Shown here: one piece after another, positions 11,155 through 21,706 of the stretch
How positions within the stretch are numbered: position 1 is the first letter of the stretch
How the letters are laid out: each line of letters starts with the position of its first letter
NCBI GenBank assembly: GCA_009823505.1
Contig: VZQC01001071.1
Coordinates: forward strand, 128,492 to 192,491
Reading direction: 5' to 3'
Source: Rhizomys pruinosus
Lineage: Eukaryota > Chordata > Mammalia > Rodentia > Spalacidae
DNA length: 64,000 bases
Position numbers and translations under genes: made by a program
Notes under the pieces: model-generated
The model's database searches: none
What the model was told of the DNA's origin: nothing
What the model saw: the letters and a program-made list of their open reading frames with translations, nothing else

Positions 11155-12415
11155 AATTGAAATGCAACCTACAAGGCATAGGAAAAGACTTCCTAAATAA
11201 GACGGCAGCTGCACAGGAAGTAAGGTCAACAGTTGACAAGTGGGACTTCATAAAACTCAAAAGCTTCTGTATGGCAGAAGAAACAATCAAGGAGGTGAAG
11301 AGAAAACCCACAGAGTGGAAGGAAATCTGTACTAGTGATGCATCTGACAGAGCATTAATATCAAGAATATACAAGCTACTCAAAAAACAAAGAAGAAGAC
11401 AAATGACCTACTCAAAAGATGGACTAAAGAGATGAATGGAGACTTCACCAATAAGGAAGTAAAGATGGCTGAGAAACATCTTAAAAAGTGTTCAACATCA
11501 TTTAAATAACTAAAGAAATGCAGATTAAAACCACTCTCAGATATCATCTCACTCCAGTATGGCTAGCTAAGATCAAGAAAACAAAAGACAACAGATGCTG
11601 GAGAGGTTGTGGGGAAAAGGGAACACTCATCCACTGCTGGTGGGAATGTAAACTTGTACAACCACTATGGAAAGCAGTGTGGAGAACCCTTAAAAGACTC
11701 GGAATGAGCCTACCACCTGACCCAGTCAAACCACTCCTGGGTATATACCTCAAAAACTCATCCTACCACAAAGATGCGTGCACATCCATGTTTATTGCAG
11801 CTCTCTTCACAATAGTGAAGAGAGCTGGAACCAACCCAAATACCCCTCAACAGATGAGCAGATGACAAAAATGTGGTACATCTACACAATGGAGTACTAT
11901 TCAGCAGTAAAGAGAGATGGCATTATGAATTTTGCAGGTAAATGGATGGAGCTTGAAGCCATTATGCTGAGTGAGGTAACACAGTCCCAGAAAGACAAAC
12001 GGAGAATGGTTTCCCTCATTTGTGGATGCTAACACCAAATCCCCCAGAGAAAAGGCAAGCTGAATAATACTATTGTTATATTTCTGTTTATCTAAAAGCA
12101 ACTATGTTGTTATAATATGAATCTCGTAATGGACTCCAGAATCCATCCACCAATTATTTTCAGACTCTGTAATTACTGTATATGGGTGGAGAGTATGTAT
12201 CCATATTTTAGAATAATATAAAATTAATAGAGGAAAATGTGAATTCCTAAGAATTAAAAAAAAAAAAGACAGAGAAAGATGCAGGACAGTTATGGCAGAA
12301 TGCATGATCTGGCATGGGGGGGGGTAGGGGGCAGGGAAAGGGGAATATGCCTGAACTGAATTGAAAAATGATGTCTGAAATACACAAATCATCAATAAAA
12401 TGTTTTAATTGAAAT
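11155..12415 (+). mobile_element. 5'-truncated L1 (ORF2 C-terminus plus short 3' UTR)
   Basis: The insertion keeps the last part of ORF2 and a 3' UTR of about 380 bases. The C-terminal frame contains the cysteine-rich signature ([18 protein letters not shown], about residues 28-45 of the frame starting 11518) and the ending MWYIYTMEYYSAVKRD ... SEVTQSQKDKRRMVSLICGC before the stop near 12032. The upstream frame at 11157-11435 is the preceding ORF2 segment, joined through frameshifts. The 3' UTR has a G-rich tract at about 12317-12345 and ends in CATCAATAAAA. A possible 9-base duplication (aattgaaat) lies at 11155-11163 and 12407-12415. Confidence 0.85.
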
Positions 12416-12642
12416 AATTTTCTTGCATAATAAAGTATGTTTTCATTTTGATTCGTTATGTTGGAACATGGGCTTCAACATAGTGAAAAAGTTTTTGAAT
12501 ATTCTCATCACTAAAAAAGTGATAAATATTTGATGTAATTAGAAATTTAGCTATTGACCATTATGCAATACACACATGTATCTCACTGTAACTTTGAAAT
12601 AGGTGAAATTATTATCTGGCACTTAAAATTAATTATTTTCAG
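12416..12642. other. Unique intergenic DNA
   Basis: Short AT-rich stretch with nothing recognised. Confidence 0.4.
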
Positions 12643-12800
12643 CCAAGAATGTGGCCCAAGCCTGTAATCCCAGGACTTAAAATTTAGAGGCAGGAGGTAC
12701 AAGGTCATCCACCATTAAATAATGAGTCAGAGGCCAGACTGGGATACATGGCATCCTGTATCTAAATAAATAAAGAAAGAAAGAATAAAGAAATTGATCC
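12643..12800 (+). mobile_element. B1-like SINE, diverged
   Basis: AGCCTGTAATCCCAGGACTTAAAATTTAGAGGCAGGAGG and GAGGCCAGACTGGGATACAT mark a decayed B1-type body, ending in an AAAG/AATA-rich tail (12760-12795). Confidence 0.6.
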
Positions 12801-12811
12801 ATGGTTAAGTA

Positions 12812-12950
12812 ACTACATGACAGCTCACAAACATCTGTAATTCTAGTTTCACATAATCTTATACCCTCTTCTGGCCTTTGAGGACACTGCACACATGTGG
12901 TGTCCATACATGAAAGCACACATACACATAAAAATAAATAGTTTTTAAAC
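12812..12950 (+). mobile_element. B2 3' half
   Basis: Begins inside the B2 body (GACAGCTCACAAACATCTGTAATTC) and continues through CCCTCTTCTGGCC to ACACATACACATAAAAATAAATA. The tRNA-like head is missing. Confidence 0.65.
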
Positions 12951-12961
12951 CCAGATAAGAG

Positions 12962-13172
12962 ACTAGAGATATAGTTGGCTCAGTATTAAGAGCACTGGCT
13001 GGTCTTGCAGAAGACCTGGGTTTGAATCTCAGCACCCACATGGCAGCTAACAAACTCCTGAAACTCCACTTCCAGGGGATCTGACACTTTCTTCTGATCT
13101 CTGCAGGCACTTCATAGCACAGGTGCACTCACATACATGTAGGCATAACATTCACATAAAATAAATAATAAC
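12962..13172 (+). mobile_element. B2 SINE
   Basis: Full-length diverged B2: tRNA-like head (TATTAAGAGCACTGGCTGGTCTTGCAG), B-box region (CTGGGTTTGAATCTCAGCACCC), middle block (CCACTTCCAGGGG) and tail ACATAAAATAAATAATAA. Confidence 0.85.
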
Positions 13173-13402
13173 TGAGAAGTGATGTATCAAATGCACAAAA
13201 CTTCAAAAAAAGATTAAAAATAAATAATAACACCCCCAAGTCAAAGGTAAAGTTAATGAAATAATTTATTTAAGTGAGGTAATGAGATAACCTTATACCT
13301 GCAAGAAAATACAGATCTATTTCTTGACAGCAAAACAGCAGAAAATTGTAATGTCTGGTTATCATTTTGTGCATAATGCAGAGAATATATAAAATAGAAA
13401 TC
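13173..13402. other. Unique intergenic DNA
   Basis: A short AT-rich stretch before the next L1. Nothing recognised. Confidence 0.4.
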
Positions 13403-15355
13403 CAGTCCCAGAAAAACAAACGATGAATGGTATCCCTCATCTGTGGATGTTAGTGCCAATTACCTAGTTGTAAGCCAAACTGAGAAATGTTAATATGATA
13501 CAAAAACAACAGTGCTCTTATATTGTGAATCCCTTAACAGGTTCTAGAACTAAGCTACCACTTATTTTCAGAGTTAGAAAGTTTTGGTTTATGGATGAAG
13601 GATATGTATGTATATTTTAGAGTAATATAATATGAAAGGAATGTGGAAAAAAAACTAGTTTGTCATGACATGTCTAACCACAGTATTTATTTTATGGGAG
13701 TGCTTCTTAGTATTTCTTATACAAGGTTGCCTGAGCTTCTGTCCAAGCATTTTCTAAAATATTATAAGGTAGCTAAAAGTATCAGGCTGGTGTGACTTAG
13801 CCTTTATGGATACTTAATGACCATATTTAAATGCCCATACCAATTTGGCTGAGGGTCTTAAGGGATAACTTTGTTCCCTACCCTCAGAGGTCAACTAAGT
13901 CCCAGGGGAATGTGCATGGGGGCATCTCATGAAATGTCCTGCAAATGTGAGTCATTAGTCTTCCTGTGCATGGAGGTCTTGGAGATCCACTAATGGGACT
14001 TCAGCCAGTGTCCAGTCTATAAAGAGGAAAGTCTGCTTGTGCTTCAAAAAGGGAAGCCTGGTATAGCAAGACCCAACTTTGTCCTCGACTGGATGGAACT
14101 GGTAATTGAAAAGCCAAAAGGAGACAAGGGGCTCCCTCTCCCCCCCGAAAAAAGCCTGAGTGACCCTTGTGGACCAGATCCTCAACTGACCTTGAGAAAA
14201 CAAAAACCTTGGTTAATCTGGGCTAACTGTGAGGCCTTAAACATCCAAAAGGAAAGTATAACCAGAAATAAATAAATAGTAAGTCCTGAGAAACTGTACT
14301 TCAGGTATAAAACTTGAGATCTTAGTAAAAAGACAAAAAAGCACAGTTGTTTTGCCTGTCTTACTGGCAAGTGCAGCTACCCTGTGGCTGGCACTTCTTT
14401 TGCCATCCTTCAAAGACATGAGAAGACACAGATCGTCAACCTTCCAATATGGACTGAAGACTATTGTCTCTCCAAGAATCCTCCAAACCTTCAGTGCCAG
14501 ATGGAGACTGCTGAGACATCCAACTTGTGGACTGAGCAACTACTGGAGTTTCAGCCTCTTCAAGTACAGACTGCCATTGTTGGACTACCCAGGCTGTATC
14601 ATGGAGACCCCTATAGGAAGATAAAGACAGGACATGGTGCTTACTGGACCTCAATTCGTGACCATAGGAAGGGAAAACCCCAGTGTGGAACACAGGGAAG
14701 AACTGATGGGGGTTTGGCTTGCCAAGGAGGGGCCTTCAAACATGACATATTTCAGCTTAATAAAAAAATATCGGGCTGGAGAGATGGCCTAGCGGTTAAG
14801 AGCTCCGACCGCTCTAACAGAGGACCTGGGTTCGATCCCCAGCACCCACATGGCGGCTGAAAACCGTCTGAAGCTCCAATTCCAGGAGAACTCCAGTTCT
14901 AGGGGAATCCGAGACCCTCTTCTGACCTCCGCGGCGTTGCACGACACGGGTGCACAGACTTGCATGCAGACAGTACATTCATACACATACAGAAATAAAT
15001 ACAATTAATAAAAAAAATTAAAAAAATATCATAAGCTGAAGATGCTAAAACCTATGATATATGTGGCATGCATATGTGCACATTTTGGAGTGATGCATAT
15101 TGGAAGGAATAACGACAACAACAACAGAAAAGACTGTGTCAAAGAACTGACTGAAACGATGAACTTCTGCTTAAACAGTAAACTTCTGCATGGAGAATTT
15201 TGAGAGAGACAGAGAAAAAGATGAAAAAATGTTTGGCAGAATGCATAAGTTTTGGTGGAGTGGGAGGGGAGGGAGGGGGACACGGGTCTAGATTTTATTT
15301 GTAATGTAATTTTGTATGAAATGCATAGAGTTTCAATAAAACACTGGCTTAAAAA
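13403..15355 (+). mobile_element. L1 with a very long 3' UTR, interrupted by a B2
   Basis: Starts in the last few codons of ORF2 (SQKNKR ... MVSLICGC, stop near 13451), so everything after is 3' UTR. Without the nested B2 the UTR is about 1.6 kb, against about 0.38 kb in the 11-kb copy. It ends with a G-rich tract (about 15255-15280) and GTTTCAATAAAAC. The first part is near-identical to 47170-48160. Reverse-complement matches to parts of it occur at 2594-3690 and 58107-59034. The flanks share only a weak AGAAATC-type repeat. Two overlapping open frames at about 14310-14790 start without ATG; I do not treat them as genes. Confidence 0.85.
14762..15030 (+). mobile_element. Young B2 SINE nested in L1 3' UTR
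   Basis: The B2 body is 14773-15020, flanked by an 11/10-base A-rich duplication ending in aaatatc (14762-14772 and 15021-15030). The Pol III boxes are intact in appearance (A-box region GGCCTAGCGGTTAAGAGCTCC, B box GGTTCGATCCC). It retains about a dozen CpG sites, which older B2 copies here have lost, so this is one of the youngest SINEs in the window. It sits inside the L1 3' UTR, so it post-dates that L1. Confidence 0.93.
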
Positions 15356-15400
15356 TAAAGAAATCTAAGTCTTCACCTGAAATGTTATACAAAGAGTATA

Positions 15401-15742
15401 TATTAGTCACTTTTCCGTTGCTGTGATAAAACACCATGACCAAAAGAGCTTATAAAAGGAAGAGTTCATTTGAGCTTCTGGTTCCAGGACTAAGGGGCCA
15501 TAATAGGGGGGGGGGGGGGCATGGTGGAAGGAGGTGGCCAAATCTGAAAGCTAACCAATCACATCTTCAAGCAAGCACAGGAAGGAGAGAGTAGCTGGAA
15601 ATATGTCAAGGCTTAAGAACTCTCAAAGCTGAAGCTGTCCCCCTATGATAGACTTCCTCCAGCGTCACCTAAAGCCTCCAGTTGGGGATGAAATGTCCAA
15701 AACTTGGAGCCAATGAGAGAAATTCTCATTTAAACTACCACA
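15401..15742 (-). mobile_element. MaLR LTR
   Basis: The + strand shows the inverted MaLR 3' end (TTAGTCACTTTTCCGTTGCTGTGATAAAACACCATGACCAA) and, at the right, TGGGGATGAAATGTCCAAAACTTGG, the complement of a typical LTR start region. A G run lies at about 15508-15520. Non-coding. Confidence 0.7.
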
Positions 15743-15799
15743 GTGTATCTTTGGCATTTTTTTTTTCAGTCCTACCTCCTCTTCTTCATTTCCAGGTCT

Positions 15800-16265
15800 C
15801 AATTAACAAAATAATTTTTAAAATAATTTAAAAAATACCTCATCAACTGACGAGTGGATAGAGAAAATGTGGTACATCGGTACAATGGAGTTCTATGCAG
15901 CAGTAAAAAAAGGCAACATCATGATCTTTGAAGGTAAATGGATGGAACTGGAAGATATTATGTTAAGTGAAGTAACACAGTCCCAGCAAAACAAACGACG
16001 AATGGTATCCCTCATCTGTGGGTGCTAGCACCAATAACCTAGTTGTAAACATTTCTTGTTGGGAGTGATGGATATTGAAAGAACAACAACACCACCAACA
16101 GAGGGGACTGCATCAAAGAACTGACTGAAAGGGTGAATCGGATGAGGTGGGGGGTTGGGAGAGGGACATGAGTCTGGATTCAATTTGTAACATAATCTTG
16201 TACAAAAATACATAAAACAATAAATTTTAAAAAATAAAATAAAATTAAAAATACAATTAACAAAA
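15800..16265 (+). mobile_element. Small 5'-truncated L1
   Basis: Contains the last ORF2 codons (CGAGTGGATAGAGAAAATGTGGTACATCGG ... GTATCCCTCATCTGTGGGTGC, stop near 16026) and a short 3' UTR of about 200 bases with a G-rich tract, ending in an A-rich tail. The repeat caattaacaaaa at 15800-15811 and 16254-16265 is a credible target-site duplication. Confidence 0.8.
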
Positions 16266-16382
16266 ATAAATTTATCAGGCTTTTCCCCTCAAAAACTATA
16301 ACAAAGGGAGTGCACAGAGCTTAGATCAGGGATTTCCCAGGACCACCTGAAGCACAGAGTACAGGTGCGCAGGCTAAACAGG

Positions 16383-16386
<4 letters not shown>

Positions 16387-16430
<44 letters not shown>

Positions 16431-16433
16431 CAC
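16387..16433. repeat. (CA)n microsatellite in L1 5' UTR
   Basis: About 47 bases of CA with one AA interruption, within the leader of the L1. Confidence 0.9.
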
Positions 16434-16799
16434 AGCCAACTAGAATTTCTGAGGGAGTGTCCAAGTGGATTCTTTTGAAAACCTTCAGAACAGGGAAGAG
16501 TGAGTTAGACTTCCAATAGAAAACCTAAAACTTAGACAAGTCAACACTCCATAAACAAGGAGAAAAACAAATCAAACAAACAATCAATGAAGGCATCTGA
16601 AGAAGGCAAGCAAAGCAAGTCTTCAACACAGTGAAGAGGCATTTAGGATTCATATTGGAATACAGGCAAAGAGAAAGCCACATGCCAGGGATACAACAAA
16701 GGGACAACATGGGAAAGGTGCAGGATAATCCCACACCAAACTCTACCAACCCTGTCGGAAATTCCTACAGTGGGATCCCACTGGGGATGGCCTAGGACA

Positions 16800-17843
16800 C
16801 AGATCTTAAAGGAACAATTTCAGACACATTCACAGAAACCAAAGAATATAAAGAGCAAGTCAGAGAACTAAGGACAGAGAATGAAAAACTCAAGGAGGAC
16901 CTAGAGAGAGAGATTGACAAATGCCAGAAAGAACTAGAGGGAGAAAATTACAAACTCTGGAAGGAAGTGGAAACACTGAAAAGATCCCATGTTGAAATAA
17001 AAAAGGAATCCGAACAGAAAAGCAAAGAGCTACAGGAAGAGATTGAGAAGCTCCAAAAGGAAGTTGAAATAATAAAGAAAACACAAGATGAAATGAAAAA
17101 GGAAACTAAATATTCATCCAATCAAGAAGAAAGGAATGGAAAAAGCCTCAGAAGTAGAATGGAAGAAGCAAAACAAAGAATATCAGACCTGGAAGATAAC
17201 ACAGAACAGCTAAAACCTCAAGTAATGATTATGAAAAATTTAAAAATACACAAAAGTGGAACAACCAGAAATTGTGGGACACTATGAAAAGATCAAACCT
17301 CCACATCATAGGTATAGGGGAAGGAGAAGAATCCCAATTGATCAGATCTTCAACAGAATTATAGATGAAAATTTCCCCAAACTAAAAAAAAGACAAACCA
17401 ATACAAATACAAGAAGCACCTAGAACTCCAAACAAACAAGATCAGAAAATAAACTCCCCATGCCATATCATAGTTAAAACGCTAGATGGTCAAAACAAAG
17501 ACAAAATTCTGAAAACCACAAGAGAAAAACAACAAGTTACATATAAGGGGAAATCCATCAGAATTGCAACTGACTTCTCAGTGCAAACTACAAAAGCAAG
17601 AATAACGTGGAGCAAAGCATTCCCAATGTTAAAGGACTACAGATGCCAACCCAGGTTATTATACCCAGCAAAAATGTCAATTATAATTGAGGGAGAGAGA
17701 AAAATCTTCCATGACATAAATAACATGAAAGAATACATGTCCGGAAAACCAACCCTTCAGAGAATACTTGAAGCAATTCAAAGTACAAAAGAAAGGAGCA
17801 ACTATCCCCAGGCACGTAAAAAAGAGAAATTAATAAAAGCATA
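16800..17843 (+). pseudogene. L1 ORF1 (RNA-binding chaperone), broken
   Basis: ORF1p is the coiled-coil trimeric RNA chaperone of the L1 ribonucleoprotein. A frame open from about 16796 encodes a heptad-rich coiled coil (for example ESEQKSKELQEEIEKLQKEV) running to about 17240. The frame has no ATG upstream of this segment and is closed at 16793. After 17287 the RNA-recognition part is split by stops and frameshifts. The C-terminal domain reappears at 17581-17843 (ARITWSKAFPMLKDYRCQPR, then LLYPAKMS ... GKPTLQRILEAI), which is the conserved rodent ORF1 ending. It stops shortly before ORF2. Confidence 0.85.
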
Positions 17844-17871
17844 ACTGCAGAAGTAGAAACCTAGACCAAAA

Positions 17872-20734
17872 ATGCAAATGGATAATAAGGTGAAAGGAAG
17901 CAACACACATCTCTCAGTTGTAACCTTACATATTAATGCTCTAAACTCCCCAATCAAAAGACATAGACTGGGAGATTGGATTAGGAAACAAAACCCATCT
18001 ATATGCTGTCTACAAGAAACACATCTCACCCTCAAGGATAGGCACCGCCTTAAAGTGAAAGGATGGAAAAAAATATTTCAAGTAAATGGTACAAAAAAGA
18101 AAGCAGGTGTTGCTATTTTAATATCAGACAAAATTGACTTCAAAGTAGAAGCAATTAGAAGGGACAAAGAGGGCCATTACGTTCTTATCAAAGAAATGGA
18201 AAATTAACCATGAAAACTTCACAATCATGAATATATATGCACCAAACACTGGTGCACTGATCTTTATAAACACAACTCTACAGGCCCTTATGGCACAGAT
18301 TAACCCCAGCACACTCATAGTAGGGGACTTCAATACCCCACTCAGTCCTCTGGACAGATCAACCAGGCAAAGAATAAACAGAGAAACGTCTGAATTGAAT
18401 AATATGATACACCAAACGGACCTCACAGATAGCTACCAAATATTCCACCCTAATACCAGAGAATACACTTTCTACTCAGCACCCCACGGAATAGTCTCCA
18501 AAATCGACCACACTCTGGGGCACAGAAAAAGCCTCCACAAATACAAAAAGATGGAAATAATTTGATGCATTTTATCAGACCACAGTGCAATAAAGCTCAA
18601 TATCAACACCAGGATAAGCCCTACTATCTACAAGAACACATGGAGACTGAATAACACACTCCTGAATAATGAATGTGTTAGGGAATAAATAAAGAAAGAA
18701 ATACAATCATTCCTGGAACTGAATGACAATGACAATACAACACAAGAAAACCTATGGTATATTTTAAAAGCAGTCCTAAGAAGTAAGTTTATAGCCCTGG
18801 GTGCCTACATTAGAAAAACAGAAAGAGCACAAGTGAACAATCTAACACTGCAGCTAAAAACACTTGAAAGACAACAACAAATGCACCCTAAATGCAACAG
18901 ACAGGAAGAAATAACAAAAATCAGAGCAGAAATAAATAAATGAAATAGAAACAAAGAAAACAATACAAAAAAAATCAATGAATCCAAAAGTTGGTTCTTT
19001 GAGAGAATAAACAAGATACACAGACCTCTGGCCCAGTTAACAAAAAGAAAGAAAGAACAGCTTCAAATAAATAGAATCCATGATGAAAGGAGAAATATCA
19101 CAACAGACAATGAAAAAAATCCAGATGATCATACAGGAATACTTCAAAAACCTATACTCTACTAAGTTTGAAAACCTAGAAGAAATGGATGAATATCTGA
19201 AATACTGGGAATTACCAAGGCTCAACCAAGAAGAGATCGACAGCTTAAACAGACCCATAATATAGGAAGAAATTGAAGATGTAATAAGAAACCTCCCAAC
19301 TAAAAAAAGCTCAGGCGCAGATGGTTTCACTGCAGAATTCTATAAAACATTTCAAAAAGACTTACAACCATTATTGTTCAAACTGTTTAGAAGGATACAA
19401 ACAGAGGGAATTCTCCCAAATTCCTTCTATGAAGCCACCATCACTCTAATACCAAAACCAAGCAAAGATACAACCAAAAAGAACTATAGACCCATCTCAT
19501 TAATGAATACAGATGCAAAAATGATCAACAAAATACTTGCAAACCACAGACAGCCCCACATCAAGAAGTTCATCCACCATGACCAAGTTGGATTCCTACC
19601 AGAGATGCAGAGATGGTTCAACATATGTAAATCGATAAATATCATAAAACATATAAATGGACTGAAAGACAAAAACCACACAATCATCTCAATTGATGCA
19701 AAAAAAGCATTTGACAAAATCCAGCATCCCTTCATGCTTAAAGTCCTAGAGGGAATTGCATTGAAGGGGTCATTCCTCAATGTAATCAAAGCCATATACA
19801 GGAAAATCACAGCCAATATCATCCTAAATGGAGAGATGACAGAAGCATTCCCTTTAAAGGTAGGAACTTGGCAAGGCTGCCTGCTGTCACCTCTTCAATA
19901 TAGAGCTTGAAACACTTGCTAGGGCAATAAGACAAGAGAAGGAAATTAAAGGAGTACTAATTGGAAAAGAGGAAGTCAAGCTATCCCTTTTTGCTGATGA
20001 TATGATTATTTACTTAAGGGATACTAAAAACTCTACCAGAAAACTCCTAGAAACAAGAGTTTCAGTAAAGTGACAGGATACAAAATTAACCTAGAAAAAT
20101 CAGTAGGCTTTCTTTACACCAACAACAAGCAACTGAAGAAGGAATACAAGGAGACCTTCCTACTCACAATAGCCTCAAAAACAATAAAATACCTAGGATC
20201 AAACCTAAGCAAAGACACCAAAGATCTCTACAAAAATTTCAAACCCCTGAAGAAGGAAATTGAAGTAGACATCAGAAGATGGAAAAACCTCCCATGCTCA
20301 TGGATTGGGAAAATTAATATAGTAAAAATGTCCATTCTACCCAAACTCTTGTACAGATTTAATGCAATCCAAATCAAAATCCCCAAGATTTTTCTTCACA
20401 GGCTTGGAAAACAGTCCTTAATTTCATTTGGAAAAGCAAAAGACCCCGAATAGCCAAAGTAACCCTGAGTGAAAACAGCAATACAGGGGGATCACTATAC
20501 CAGACTTCAAACTATACTACAGGGCTGTAGAACCAACCCAAGTGCCCCTCAACTGACGAGTGGATAGAGAAAAGGTGGTACATCTACACAATGGATTTCT
20601 ATGCAGTGGTAAAGAAAGATGACATCATGAGCCTTGCAGGTAAATGGATGGAGCTAGAAGATATCATGTTAAGTGAAGTAACACAGTACCAGAAAAACAA
20701 ACGACAAATAGTATCCCTCATCTGTGGATGCTAG
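17872..20734 (+). pseudogene. L1 ORF2 (endonuclease-reverse transcriptase), broken
   Basis: ORF2p nicks target DNA and reverse-transcribes L1 RNA. The endonuclease domain starts at 17872 and shows LHINALNSPIKRHRL, the catalytic-glutamate motif QETH (about 18011), GDFN (about 18324) and SDHSAI (about 18570), spread over at least two frames. The reverse transcriptase part spans about 19260-20450 in frames 19374-19910 and 20070-20453, with [26 protein letters not shown] and the catalytic FADD motif at about 19990 in yet another frame. After KLYYRAV-like sequence near 20525 the text jumps straight to NQPKCPSTDEW, removing roughly 1 kb including the cysteine-rich motif. The normal ending QIVSLICGC and stop are at 20732. 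It cannot make an active protein. Confidence 0.9.
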
Positions 20735-20890
20735 CACCAATTACCTAATTGTATGGCAAACTGAGTAACATTAATGTGATCTGAAAACAACTGTGCTCTT
20801 ATATTGTGAATCTCTTAAAATATAAAGAAAGAAAAATTAAATATATATAAATAAAAAATAAATAATAAATTAAAAAATCTATAACAAAGG

Positions 20891-21235
20891 TGCTCACTGA
20901 AAAATTTTTTGAGAATTTCATACAGGCACTGTGTTTACTTCAATTCCACTTTCTTTTCCCCTTCTAACCCCTCTCACATTTCCTGCAATCCCCAACAATT
21001 TCTTGACCTCTTTAACTGTTGCTGTTACCATCTACTGAGACCCTTTAGAGGTGCTAGCATAAACATGTGTATATAACTGAGCACTTGGGATTAAATAACC
21101 TTTCTGGGAAATCCTCCCTGTAGAAAACTGATTCTTCCTCTCTCCAAAGCCACAAATTGCCTATAGCTCTTCATCTAGAGGTGTGACAGTGGACCTTGTT
21201 CCTTTTCTTCCAAACATTTATATGAACCCAAGTGC
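20891..21235 (-). mobile_element. Old L1 3'-UTR fragment
   Basis: On the + strand it reads TTTTTTGAGAATTTCATACAGG, then a C-rich run (CCCCTTCTAACCCCTCTC), then LTR-free UTR sequence ending near CTTCATCTAGAGGTGTGACAG. This pattern matches older rodent L1 3' ends in reverse. Confidence 0.5.
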
Positions 21236-21255
21236 ATGTATATATAAATGAAGCT

Positions 21256-21402
21256 CTTTTTTGAGACAAGGTCTCACTATGTAGCTATGACTTGCCTACA
21301 ACTCACTATGTAGAACATGCTGGCTCAGACTCAGAGAGATTTGCCTGCCTCTCCCTCTCAAGTGCTGGAAATAAATGCATGCACCAATATGCCCAGCTTT
21401 TA
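21256..21402 (-). mobile_element. B1 SINE
   Basis: TTTTTTGAGACAAGGTCTCACTATGTAGC ... CTCTCAAGTGCTGGAAATAAATGCATGCACCAATATGCCCAGC is a diverged minus-strand B1. Confidence 0.85.
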
Positions 21403-21706
21403 AATGAAACATTGATAATAAGTCATAAATCACAGTAAATTATAAAAATTTAATTTAAAATCTTTCTTTAGTATAAGCATAACTTTGCTATTTATGAAAG
21501 ATGAAAACAAATTAGCCCCCTAATGAGATAGATGTGCTTGTTTGTTTCTACCTAAAGAATTAAATCTTGGCTGATATCAGATGCTGCAGGATGTAGAACT
21601 TCAACATTTTACAGAGTTGATCCATATTTGTATTAGATAATTACCAATGCTTATATGCTCAACAATGGTATCAGAGAAATGAGAAAAGACTTTGTTTTCT
21701 AAAATT
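21403..21706. other. Unique intergenic DNA
   Basis: AT-rich. No feature recognised. Confidence 0.4.

Larger units (their letters stand above)
16296..20890 (+). mobile_element. Near-full-length, internally deleted L1 with TSD
   Basis: The 12-base direct repeat ctataacaaagg at 16296-16307 and 20879-20890 defines one L1 insertion of about 4.57 kb. In order it has a 5' UTR (16308 to about 16800, with a CA repeat at 16387-16433), a broken ORF1, a broken ORF2, a short 3' UTR (20735 to about 20820) and an A-rich end. ORF2 lacks roughly 1 kb near its 3' end, which explains the short total length. Many stops and frameshifts show it is inactive. Confidence 0.9.

Noticed and set aside
11103..12415. B1/L1 chimeric retrogene at 11.1 kb
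   Set aside because: The B1 fragment ends in its own A-rich tail, and a 9-base duplication (aattgaaat) can be assigned to the L1 alone, so two separate events are simpler. The alternative duplication enclosing both is only 8 bases.
14310..14860. Long open frame in the L1 long 3' UTR, with a similar frame at 58564-58824 on the minus strand
   Set aside because: The two frames share words such as NLPIWTED and CLSKNPPNL, but neither begins with ATG, the third copy (2959-3195 region) is out of frame, and the first runs on into a B2. Shared descent of the UTR explains the likeness.
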